Source: Schaalia hyovaginalis (GTDB lineage Bacteria; Actinomycetota; Actinomycetes; Actinomycetales; Actinomycetaceae). Taken from it: 64,000 nt of DNA. The stretch covers positions 2,356,001-2,420,000 of the forward strand of contig NZ_JACHMK010000001.1 of NCBI RefSeq assembly GCF_014208035.1, in the 5' to 3' direction. A program made the position numbers and the translations under genes. The notes below the pieces were generated by a model. That model made no database searches. It was given only the letters and a program-made list of their open reading frames with translations, and had not been told where the DNA came from. Below, piece after piece: positions 1 to 9,787 of this stretch (positions within the stretch are counted from its first letter, which is position 1; each line of letters starts with the position of its first letter).

Positions 1-192
1 AGCGACCTCATCGCGCTCGAGGGCTCATGGACCGGAGCCGCATCATCGAATTTCAGGGCCTGCGTCGATCAGTGGGGCGCGACCCAGATCCGCGTGGAGG
101 CCGCGCTCGACGCGATCGGCTCCCAGATGAACGCCGCAGCCGCCGTGTACGCCGAGGCCGAGGCCCGATCGGCGGCCCTCTTCGCCGGTTGA
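1..192 (+). CDS. WXG100 (ESAT-6-like) protein, 5' end outside the window
   Basis: The reading frame is open from base 1 and ends in TGA at 190-192, giving the last 63 residues of a small protein. A Trp-Thr-Gly motif lies at visible residues 10-12 and is followed by a long Ala-rich amphipathic helix (MNAAAAVYAEAEARSAAL), which is the helix-turn-helix hairpin layout of WXG100 proteins. Such proteins are usually secreted as dimers by type VII (ESX) systems. The start codon and any partner gene lie upstream. The gene converges on groEL and the two are separated by a strong hairpin at 227-256. The family call rests on the motif and the short C-terminal helix. Confidence 0.7.
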   Translation, partial: SDLIALEGSWTGAASSNFRACVDQWGATQIRVEAALDAIGSQMNAAAAVYAEAEARSAALFAG

Positions 193-226
193 AGCCGACT
201 CGCGGCCTCGAAGGCGCAAGAAGGGA

Positions 227-256
227 GGGGGCCGGTCCTCGAAAGGACCGGCCCCC
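227..256. terminator. Bidirectional hairpin between the WXG100 gene and groEL
   Basis: A perfect 12-bp inverted repeat (227-238 pairing with 245-256) encloses the six-base loop TCGAAA. It lies between two convergent genes and has no long T-run on either side, so it could stop transcription in both directions in the U-poor manner common in high-GC Gram-positives. Confidence 0.75.
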
Positions 257-299
257 AAGGCCTTGTGCGAGACCCTCGGGTCTGACGCGAAGGGCTGGA

Positions 300-2841
<2,542 letters not shown>

Positions 2842-3065
2842 CCTGTCAGACTAGCGGCCGATCGCGCCGCGCGGCTCGCACGCGCATGGCGCGCCACGAA
2901 CCCGGGCGAGCCGCGCACGCCCCGCCTTGGCGCACGGAAGGCCCTGAAGAGCTCGACCGGGACGCGCGACGAGGGCGACCGCCCGCCTTGCGCGCACGGA
3001 AGGCCCTGCGGGATTCCGCCATCCGGACCGCGCACTGAAACCCCCGTTTCCATTACCCTGTCGAC
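2842..3065. repeat. Intergenic region with an imperfect 26-bp direct repeat
   Basis: Two near-identical segments (about 2921-2946 and 2982-3008; core GCGCACGGAAGGCCCTG) sit 61 bases apart between the divergent LytR_C and ung genes. No gene is visible. The TACCCT hexamer for ung lies at 3054-3059. Confidence 0.5.
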
Positions 3066-3767
3066 GTGAGCCGCATCGAGCCGAAGCCCCTGTCCGAACT
3101 CGTCGATCCGGGATGGGCGCGCGCCCTCGCCCCCGTCGAGCCGCGCATCCACGAGCTCGGTTCGATGCTCCGCGAGGAGATCGCCGCGGGCCGCTCCTAC
3201 CTTCCCGCCGGCACGGACGTCCTGCGCGCCTTCACCTACCCCTTCGACGGGGTGAAGATCCTGATCGTCGGCCAGGACCCCTATCCGACGCCCGGGCACG
3301 CGATGGGTCTGAGCTTCTCGGTCGCGCCGGGCGTGGCGATCCCGCGCTCCCTTCAGAACATCTTCACCGAGCTCGAGTCCGATCTCGGCGTCCCCCGCCC
3401 GACATCCGGCGACCTTTCGGCCTGGTCGCGCGAGGGCGTCTGCCTGCTCAACAGGGTCCTCACGGTCCGCCCGGGACAGCCCGGCTCCCACCGCCGACGC
3501 GGATGGGAGGAGGTCACCGAGTGCGCGATCGACGCGCTCGTCGCACGCGTCGACGAGTCCGGCGCGCGCAAGCCCCTCGTCGCGATCCTGTGGGGCAAGG
3601 ATGCGCAGACTCTCGAAGCGCGGCTGACGGGGGTGCCCGTCGTGAAGTCCCCCCACCCCTCGCCGATGTCCGCGCGCTACGGCTTCTTCGGGTCCCGCCC
3701 CTTCTCGCGGGCGAACGCTCTGCTGGAGGAGCAGGGGGCGGCGCCCGTGAATTGGACGCTCCCGTAG
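3066..3767 (+). CDS. ung: Uracil-DNA glycosylase, family 1
   Basis: This 233-residue enzyme removes uracil from DNA as the first step of base-excision repair. The water-activating motif [18 protein letters not shown] starts near residue 69, with catalytic Asp71, and the DNA-binding HPSP motif ([15 protein letters not shown]) lies near residue 199. Length and motifs are normal for the family. The GTG start at 3066 follows a TACCCT hexamer by six bases and has no clear ribosome binding site, consistent with a leaderless message. Confidence 0.97.
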   Translation: MSRIEPKPLSELVDPGWARALAPVEPRIHELGSMLREEIAAGRSYLPAGTDVLRAFTYPFDGVKILIVGQDPYPTPGHAMGLSFSVAPGVAIPRSLQNIFTELESDLGVPRPTSGDLSAWSREGVCLLNRVLTVRPGQPGSHRRRGWEEVTECAIDALVARVDESGARKPLVAILWGKDAQTLEARLTGVPVVKSPHPSPMSARYGFFGSRPFSRANALLEEQGAAPVNWTLP

Positions 3768-3784
3768 CGGATTCGGCTCCGAGC

Positions 3785-3841
3785 GCTTGCTTCACGCCTC
3801 TTTCGTGACGCGATTCGCCCCGAAACCCGTGTGAAGCAAGC
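3785..3841. terminator. Long-loop inverted repeat after ung
   Basis: GCTTGCTTCAC at 3785-3795 is perfectly complementary to GTGAAGCAAGC at 3831-3841 across a 35-base spacer. Its place just after ung suggests a terminator, but the loop is long and there is no T-run. It could instead be part of the control region of the following ABC operon. Confidence 0.4.
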
Positions 3842-3870
3842 AGCGGGATCCCTCCAGGCATTGCCATGAG

Positions 3871-3886
3871 TGCAGTCGCGACTGCA
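3871..3886. promoter_or_regulatory. Perfect 16-bp palindrome upstream of the ABC operon promoter
   Basis: TGCAGTCGCGACTGCA reads identically on both strands and lies six bases upstream of the -35 hexamer (3892-3897) of the ABC operon. It is a candidate binding site for a dimeric regulator. Which protein binds is unknown. Confidence 0.55.
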
Positions 3887-3891
3887 ATTGC

Positions 3892-3920
3892 TTGACGATA
3901 TGTAGTAGACCTACTACATT
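3892..3920 (+). promoter_or_regulatory. Promoter and overlapping operator of the ABC-2 exporter operon
   Basis: TTGACG (3892-3897), a 17-base spacer and TACATT (3915-3920) form a good sigma-70-type promoter. The inverted repeat ATGTAGTAG (3900-3908), two bases, CTACTACAT (3911-3919) fills the spacer and covers most of the -10 hexamer, so a bound dimer would block RNA polymerase. Operators of this kind are typical of repressors controlling small exporter operons. Confidence 0.7.
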
Positions 3921-3960
3921 TCATCTCGACACCCCTCTCACGAGAGCACCTGGAGGAGAG

Positions 3961-4863
3961 ATGGACCCCCTCGTCGACGTCGACGGCATCCACTTCGCCT
4001 GGGGCACGACGCCCGTCCTTCACGGCGTCGACCTCACCCTCGGCGCCGGGGAGCTCTGCTGCCTCCTCGGACCCAACGGCACCGGGAAGACCACGCTCGT
4101 CGAGAACATCCTCGGCACGGTCTCCCCGCAGGCGGGGGCCGTCCGCGTCATGGGCGAGAACCCCCGATCGGCGACCGGCGCCTTCTGGTCGAAGATCGGC
4201 CTCGTCCAGCAGAACTCCTCCGACCACCCGAAGTGGCGCGTGAAGGACCTCCTCGAATGGACGCGCCTCCTCCACGAATCAGTCGGCGCCCCGACGCGCC
4301 CGACCGACGAGCTCCTCCAGGCGGTGGGCCTGGCCGACAAGGCGCATTCGCCCCTGTCGCGCCTCTCGGGCGGACAACGGCGCCGCGTCGACTTCGCGCT
4401 CGCGCTCCTCGCCCGGCCCGGCCTCCTCATCCTCGACGAACCGACGACCGGACTCGATCCCGTCTCGAAGGCGCAGGTCCACGACATCGTCGGCACGGCC
4501 CTCGACGAAGGGGCCGCGGTCCTCTACACGACCCACGACCTCGCCGAAGCCCAGAAGATCGCCACGCGGATCGCGATCATGAACCACGGCCGCATCGTCG
4601 CCGAAGGCAGCGCCGACTCCATCCTCGACGCCTACTCGCGCAACGCGCAGGTCACCTGGGATGAAAACGGCACCACCTACGTCCACTCGACCGATCAGCC
4701 CGAAGCCTTCCTCCGCACGATCCTCTCCGGACCCATCGAGCACCTGACGGTGACCCGCCCGACCCTGGAGGAGGCCTACCTCGCCCTCATGGACGAAGAC
4801 GGGCCCGCCGACGAGGCCGGGCGCAGCGCAGCGAACCAGCCCATGAAGGAGGGCGCGAAATGA
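3961..4863 (+). CDS. ABC-2 type transporter, ATP-binding protein
   Basis: This 300-residue ATPase has Walker A GPNGTGKTT at about residues 38-46, signature LSGGQRRRVDFALALL at about 135, and Walker B LLILDEPTTGLDP at about 155-167, followed by the H-loop YTTHD. It is the CcmA/DrrA-type subunit of an exporter and pairs with the permease that overlaps its stop by four bases. The ATG at 3961 is chosen because GGAGGAG lies just upstream, whereas the open frame back to 3892 runs through the promoter. The substrate is unknown; drug or antimicrobial-peptide export is the usual guess for this arrangement. Confidence 0.92.
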   Translation: MDPLVDVDGIHFAWGTTPVLHGVDLTLGAGELCCLLGPNGTGKTTLVENILGTVSPQAGAVRVMGENPRSATGAFWSKIGLVQQNSSDHPKWRVKDLLEWTRLLHESVGAPTRPTDELLQAVGLADKAHSPLSRLSGGQRRRVDFALALLARPGLLILDEPTTGLDPVSKAQVHDIVGTALDEGAAVLYTTHDLAEAQKIATRIAIMNHGRIVAEGSADSILDAYSRNAQVTWDENGTTYVHSTDQPEAFLRTILSGPIEHLTVTRPTLEEAYLALMDEDGPADEAGRSAANQPMKEGAK

Positions 4864-5708
4864 CGATCCGAACCCGACCCGCCACCCTCATGCAGTCCGC
4901 GCTCTTCCAGGCGAAGACGGACCTGCGCCCCTACTACGCCTCCGCCTCCGGCATCGGCCTCCTCTTCCCGGTCGTCGTCTTCATCGCCCTCGGAGTGTGG
5001 TTCCGCTCGAAGGACCTCACCCTCGGCCCCTGGGCATCCGCCTTCCTCCCCGGGATGGTCGGCGCGACCACTGCGATGCTGCCCGTCCAGCTCGTATCCG
5101 AGTACTACTCCGAAAGGGTGAACGGCACTCTCATCCGTGCCCGCCTGCTGCCGAACGGGCCGCTCGCATGGACGATCGGCAAGACCCTGTCGAGCCTCAC
5201 GCTCACCGCCCTCACCCAGGGCCTCCTCCTCGCCGCGACCCTGATCCTCTTCCCCGAGCTCGAGATCCCCATCGGCTCGATCCTCCTCATGATCCCGATC
5301 CTCCTCCTCTGCTCTGCGGCGGCGGCCCCGATCGGCTTCGTCCTCGGAGCCTTCGCGAAGGGCGTCTACTCGCTCATGGGCGCGACCGTCGCCCTCATCG
5401 GCATGTGGACGGTCTCGGGCTCCTTCATCCCGCTCAACGACATGCCGACCTGGCTCCAGGCGATCCAGGCGCCCCTCCCCTTCTACTGGTTCGGGCACCT
5501 GTCCCGCTGGGCGCTCGTCGGCGGCGACGGATCGGGCATCGAGATCGGCGGCGGGTACCACCCCTTCCTCGCGATCGCGATCCTCCTGGCATGGACCGTC
5601 CTCGGCTTCGCCCTCGCCGCGCGGATCGTCCGCTCCTCCTTCCGGAAGGAATCCCTGACTACCCTGGAACAACTCCGATTCGCACTGAGGAGGCAGTCAG
5701 GGATCTGA
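4860..5708 (+). CDS. ABC-2 type transporter, permease protein
   Basis: This is a 282-residue integral membrane protein with about six hydrophobic segments, for example IGLLFPVVVFIALGVWF near residue 33 and ILLAWTVLGFALAARIV near the C-terminus. The segment SEYYSERVNGTLIRARLLP, with its charged loop after the second helix, is typical of ABC-2 permeases. It starts inside the ATPase stop (ATGA) and ends overlapping the XRE regulator (TGATG), so the three genes form one translation-coupled operon. Confidence 0.9.
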   Translation: MTIRTRPATLMQSALFQAKTDLRPYYASASGIGLLFPVVVFIALGVWFRSKDLTLGPWASAFLPGMVGATTAMLPVQLVSEYYSERVNGTLIRARLLPNGPLAWTIGKTLSSLTLTALTQGLLLAATLILFPELEIPIGSILLMIPILLLCSAAAAPIGFVLGAFAKGVYSLMGATVALIGMWTVSGSFIPLNDMPTWLQAIQAPLPFYWFGHLSRWALVGGDGSGIEIGGGYHPFLAIAILLAWTVLGFALAARIVRSSFRKESLTTLEQLRFALRRQSGI

Positions 5709-5935
5709 TGGCACACGACGACCTCGTCCACAACCGCATCGCCGTCCTGCGCGCCGACCGGAAGGTCTCCCGGCGCGAGCTCGCCGATGCGCTCGGCGTC
5801 CACTACCAGACGATCGGGTACCTGGAACGCGGCGAGTACTCGCCCTCGCTCTCGCTCGCCCTGCGGATCGCCCGCTACTTCCGCGTGCCGGTCGAGTCCC
5901 TCTTCTCGCTCGAGGAGTTCCCGCCGCTCCAGTGA
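5708..5935 (+). CDS. XRE-family helix-turn-helix regulator (small)
   Basis: This 75-residue protein is almost entirely one HTH_3 domain: RREL...LGVHYQTIGYLERGEYSPSL spans residues 22-48 and is followed by ALRIARYFRVPVESLF. Its ATG at 5708 overlaps the permease TGA. Regulators of this short type commonly accompany ABC-2 exporters and are candidates to bind the palindromes at 3871-3886 or 3900-3919. No sensor domain is present. Confidence 0.88.
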   Translation: MAHDDLVHNRIAVLRADRKVSRRELADALGVHYQTIGYLERGEYSPSLSLALRIARYFRVPVESLFSLEEFPPLQ

Positions 5936-5972
5936 GGCGGCCGCAGTTCCGGCCCTCCTGCGCCGTGCAGCC

Positions 5973-8303
5973 TCATCGGGCGAGCTTCGTCACGAGGTGC
6001 AGGCGCGCGGAGCAGTCCGGCATCACCCGCATCCCCTCGACGAAGCCCGTGCCCGCGAAACGCTGTGGAAGACGAAGGCCCGCGTTCATGAGCACGGAGC
6101 CCGAGGCCTCCGCCTCGAAGGCCTCCGTCGTCATCGGCCGATGCCGCGCCACCGCGCGCACCAGAGCGCCCTCATGATCGACGCGAACGGGCAGGACCGT
6201 GTTGATGAGCGATCCGAAGACCCGGGGATCGAGCATCTCCCGCCTGGTCGACACGCGATAGCGGGCCCGGGGGTCCAGGCCCCGCAGGCGCAGCGGCGGC
6301 GCATCGACGTTCGCAACGGCGCGCCCGACCATTTCCAGCACGACGGCCTCGGTCGAATCGGGCGCCACCGCCATCCACGCGCACTCATCGGACTCGAAGG
6401 GCGAACGGAGCCTGTACCAGCGCCCGAACTGGAAGAGCCCGCGATGCTCCTTGTAGAAGCGCAGCTGCGCGCGCACGGCCCGCAGCTCGGCGGGTGAAAG
6501 GCCGTCGAGGTCGAGCTCGTAACCGAGCAGCCCGAAGGCCGCGACGTCGAAGCGCGCCTCGATCGAGGAGCTTCGCAGGGTCTGGTGGTTCGGCGAGGCC
6601 CCGACGTGCGAGCCCCACAGGGACTGCGGGTATCCGTAGGAGGCGCCGGTCTGGATGCGCGCCCGCTCCCACGCGTCCGTGTCGTCGGAGAGCCAGACCT
6701 GCGGCATGTAGCTCGCCATGCCCAGGTCGACGCGGTTGCCGCCCGAAGCGCAAGACTCGAAGAGGACGCCCGGGTGGGCGGCGGTGATCTCGCGGAGCAC
6801 CCGGTACAGGCCGCGCGTCCAGGCCACGTCGAGGCGCCCCGGCTCGGCCAGGGCCGGGCTGAAGCGGTCGGAATGGTGACGGTTCATGTCCCACTTGACG
6901 TAGCGGATCGGCGCGGAGTCCAGCAGGGCGGTGATCTGCCCGATGAGGTGGTCCTGGACTTCTTCGCGGCACAGGTCGAGGACGAACTGGTGCCGGCTCG
7001 GCGAGGGCACCGTCGCGGGGTCGGCGAGGATCCAGTCGGGATGGGCCTCGAAAAGGGCGGAGTCGCGGTTCACCATTTCCGGCTCGACCCACAGCCCGAA
7101 GTCGAGGCCGCGCTTCTTCAATCGGCTCGAAAGACCCGTCAAACCGGAGGGGAGGCGCTTGCGATTCACCGAGAAGTCGCCCAGGCCCCGCTCGTCGGAG
7201 GTCCGCCTCCCGAACCAGCCGTCGTCGAGGACGAAGAGCTCCGCGCCGACCGACGAGGCCGAACGGGCGAGGGCGTCGAGGCGCTTCTCGGACAGGTCGA
7301 AGTACATCGCCTCCCAGGTGTTGACGAGGACGGGGCGCTCGGCCCCCGCCCAGCGCCCGGGCACGATGTGCTCACGGACGAGGGCGTGCATCGAATGGCT
7401 GAGGGTCTCGAAGCCGGTGGCGGAGTAGGCGAGGACCGCCTCGGGGGAGTCGAAGGACTCGCCCGGCTCGAGGGTCCAGGTGAAGCCCTCAGCTTGGATG
7501 CCCGAGAGGAGGCGGGTCGTGGAATAGGGCCCGGCCTCGAGGATCGTCTCGTGGGAGCCCGACCAGAGGAGATTCGTCCCGTAGACCTCGCCGCTCGTCT
7601 CGTCGGCGCCGCGCGAGCACACCATCGCGAAGGGGTTCGCGTAGTGGGAGGAGACGCCGGAGCGCGAGGCGACGAGGGCGGCCCCGGCTTCGACGGGCCG
7701 CCGCGTGGGCGCGAACTCCCGCGCCCACGCGCCCGTGAAGGATACGAGCTCCCATTCGCGCCCCGGAAGGTCGAGCTGGTAGGAGAAGAGGCGCTCCAGC
7801 CGCAGGGGCCCCTCGCCCCGATTCGTCACCCGCGTGCGCACGACGATGACGTCGCAGTCCTCGAGGGGCGTGTAGAAGCGCTCGACGAGCGCCCCCGACG
7901 GGGCCGCTGCGGCACGGACGACGAGGGTGTCGGAGCCGCCGCGGACCTGCGGCAGGCCCGCGGCGGGTACGGGCGCGCCGAGCAGTTCGATCCCCTCGCA
8001 GCGCAGGTCCAGGACCGCTGAGCCGCGCGCGTCCCGCATCGCGAGCGCGCCGGGGCGGTAGTCCCCCTTGTCGAGCGGCGAGATCTCCAGCCCCAGGTGC
8101 AGGAGGGAGAGGGCGGGGTCGTTGAGGGGATCGTGGATGACATCGGTGCCCATCGCGACCGATACCGGGGCCCTCATCGCCTCCAGATCCGGCTCCAGGC
8201 GCCGCCCGTAGTGGAGGTGCTCGACGAGGGGGCCGCGCTCGGCGAGGTAGTACCCCGTGCGCGCCGTCTCGATGCACCAGACGCCGCAGGCCTTGCGGAT
8301 CAT
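5973..8303 (-). CDS. Alpha-galactosidase, glycoside hydrolase family 36
   Basis: This 776-residue enzyme hydrolyses terminal alpha-galactosyl groups of raffinose-type sugars or melibiose. The GH36 nucleophile motif KWDMNR places the catalytic Asp at about residue 472. The acid/base region is SDDTDAWER, and WVEPEMVN and ESCASGGNR are also conserved. The N-terminal half is the family's beta-sandwich. It has no signal peptide, so it acts in the cytoplasm on imported sugar. It is the last gene of the leftward operon, 17 bases after the symporter, with AAGGGGAG before the ATG at 8303. The very long open frame continuing to 10067 is a composition artefact. Confidence 0.95.
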   Translation of the reverse strand: MIRKACGVWCIETARTGYYLAERGPLVEHLHYGRRLEPDLEAMRAPVSVAMGTDVIHDPLNDPALSLLHLGLEISPLDKGDYRPGALAMRDARGSAVLDLRCEGIELLGAPVPAAGLPQVRGGSDTLVVRAAAAPSGALVERFYTPLEDCDVIVVRTRVTNRGEGPLRLERLFSYQLDLPGREWELVSFTGAWAREFAPTRRPVEAGAALVASRSGVSSHYANPFAMVCSRGADETSGEVYGTNLLWSGSHETILEAGPYSTTRLLSGIQAEGFTWTLEPGESFDSPEAVLAYSATGFETLSHSMHALVREHIVPGRWAGAERPVLVNTWEAMYFDLSEKRLDALARSASSVGAELFVLDDGWFGRRTSDERGLGDFSVNRKRLPSGLTGLSSRLKKRGLDFGLWVEPEMVNRDSALFEAHPDWILADPATVPSPSRHQFVLDLCREEVQDHLIGQITALLDSAPIRYVKWDMNRHHSDRFSPALAEPGRLDVAWTRGLYRVLREITAAHPGVLFESCASGGNRVDLGMASYMPQVWLSDDTDAWERARIQTGASYGYPQSLWGSHVGASPNHQTLRSSSIEARFDVAAFGLLGYELDLDGLSPAELRAVRAQLRFYKEHRGLFQFGRWYRLRSPFESDECAWMAVAPDSTEAVVLEMVGRAVANVDAPPLRLRGLDPRARYRVSTRREMLDPRVFGSLINTVLPVRVDHEGALVRAVARHRPMTTEAFEAEASGSVLMNAGLRLPQRFAGTGFVEGMRVMPDCSARLHLVTKLAR

Positions 8304-8320
8304 CGCCTCTGCACTCCCCT

Positions 8321-9787
8321 TCAGTCCGTCGCCGCCCTGGCGCCCTCGATGCTCGGGGACGATGCGGCGTGCTGTTGGCCTCCACGGCCGAGGGCCTTTG
8401 AAATGCGCGCGAGTTCGGCCTCGTCGAGGCGGTACCTGGCGCGCAGGAAGACGAGGGCGAACACGATCCCCGCGACCGGGACGAGCATCATGAGGACGCG
8501 CAGCCCCATGAGCGTCGAGGCGCTCTGCACAGCTGCGTCCGGGTTCAGGCCGATGACGTCGATGCCGACGCCCGCGAGCAGGACCGACAGGGCCGAGGCG
8601 AGCTTGACGACGAAGGTCTGCATCGAGAAGATCACGGCTTCGTCGCGCCGACCCGTGCGGAGCTGCCCGTAATCCACCGTGTCGGCGAGGAAGACGGTCG
8701 TGAGCACGGTCGCCAGGCCGAAGCCGATGTAGATGACGAAGGCGCACAGGGCGAGCGCGGGCACCTGCCGCACGCCGAGGAGTGAGAAGGCGAAAAGGAG
8801 GATGTAGCCGAAGACCGTCGTCGAGATCGCCCCGGTGAGGATCGTCCTCGCGCTCCACCTCCTGCGCAGCAGCGGCAAGGAGGCCATCGCGAGGATCTGG
8901 CCGGCGCCGCCGACCGCCCCGAAGAGGCCGAAGAGGTCGGAGTCGCCCATGTCGTACTTGAAGAAGTACACCGCGAGCTGCGAGGTGAGGTACAGGGAGG
9001 CGTTGAAGACGACGATTCCGACGACCACGACCATCGCCTGATCGTTGGCGAGGAGGGCGCGGAACATCTCCGAGATCCTCTGGGACGAGGGCGGGGCCGT
9101 CTGCTCGGCGGCCCCCTCGGAGGGCCCGGTCGGGGGGAGGGCCGCCCGGGGCGCGTCCTCCTTCACCAGGGCGACCATGATGAGCTCGGCGATGATGAAG
9201 ACCGCTGCGACGACGCCCGCGAGGAGGGCGAATCCGTCCCGCTCGCCCGAGCCGACCCTGACGACGACGAGCATCGTCGCGACCGTGGGCACCGCGTAGC
9301 CGACTGCGGCGCAGGTGCGCCCGATGACGGCCATCGCCTCGCGATCCTTTCCGGGCCTCGTGATCGCCGGGATCATCGACCAGAAGGGGATGTCCATCAG
9401 GGTGTAGGTGATGCCCCACAGGAAGTAGACGGCGCTCATCCACACGAGGAGCGCGGAGCCCTCCACCCCTTCGGGGACGGCGAACATCGCGTAGAGGACG
9501 AGGGCGTTCGTGAGGGTGCCCGTGAAGATCCAGGGGCGGAAGCGGCCCCAGCGGGTCCGGGTCTTCTCGACGATCACGCCCATGATCGGATCGTTGAAGG
9601 CGTCGAAGACGCGCGCGGCCATCATCATGATGCCGATGAAGGCGCCCGAGGCGCCGAGGACGTCGTTGTAGAAGTAGAGGATGAAGCCCGAAACGAGGGC
9701 GTACACCATGTCCTTGCCGATTGCGCCGACGCCGTAGCCGAATCGTCTCGAGCTCGACCCGTTCGCGCTCGCCCCGTTCATCGCCAT
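8321..9787 (-). CDS. GPH-family (MelB-like) sugar:cation symporter
   Basis: This 488-residue protein has about twelve hydrophobic segments. The family motif region MAARVFDAFNDPIMGVIVEKTRTRWGRFRPW near residues 45-75 contains the conserved FDAxxDPxxG and the RWGRxRPW loop of glycoside-pentoside-hexuronide symporters. It probably imports the galactosides cleaved by the flanking GH36 and GH2 enzymes. The ATG at 9787 has AGGAG eight bases upstream; a second ATG at 9781 would give a four-base overlap with the GH2 stop. Either way it is translationally coupled. Confidence 0.92.
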   Translation of the reverse strand: MAMNGASANGSSSRRFGYGVGAIGKDMVYALVSGFILYFYNDVLGASGAFIGIMMMAARVFDAFNDPIMGVIVEKTRTRWGRFRPWIFTGTLTNALVLYAMFAVPEGVEGSALLVWMSAVYFLWGITYTLMDIPFWSMIPAITRPGKDREAMAVIGRTCAAVGYAVPTVATMLVVVRVGSGERDGFALLAGVVAAVFIIAELIMVALVKEDAPRAALPPTGPSEGAAEQTAPPSSQRISEMFRALLANDQAMVVVVGIVVFNASLYLTSQLAVYFFKYDMGDSDLFGLFGAVGGAGQILAMASLPLLRRRWSARTILTGAISTTVFGYILLFAFSLLGVRQVPALALCAFVIYIGFGLATVLTTVFLADTVDYGQLRTGRRDEAVIFSMQTFVVKLASALSVLLAGVGIDVIGLNPDAAVQSASTLMGLRVLMMLVPVAGIVFALVFLRARYRLDEAELARISKALGRGGQQHAASSPSIEGARAATD

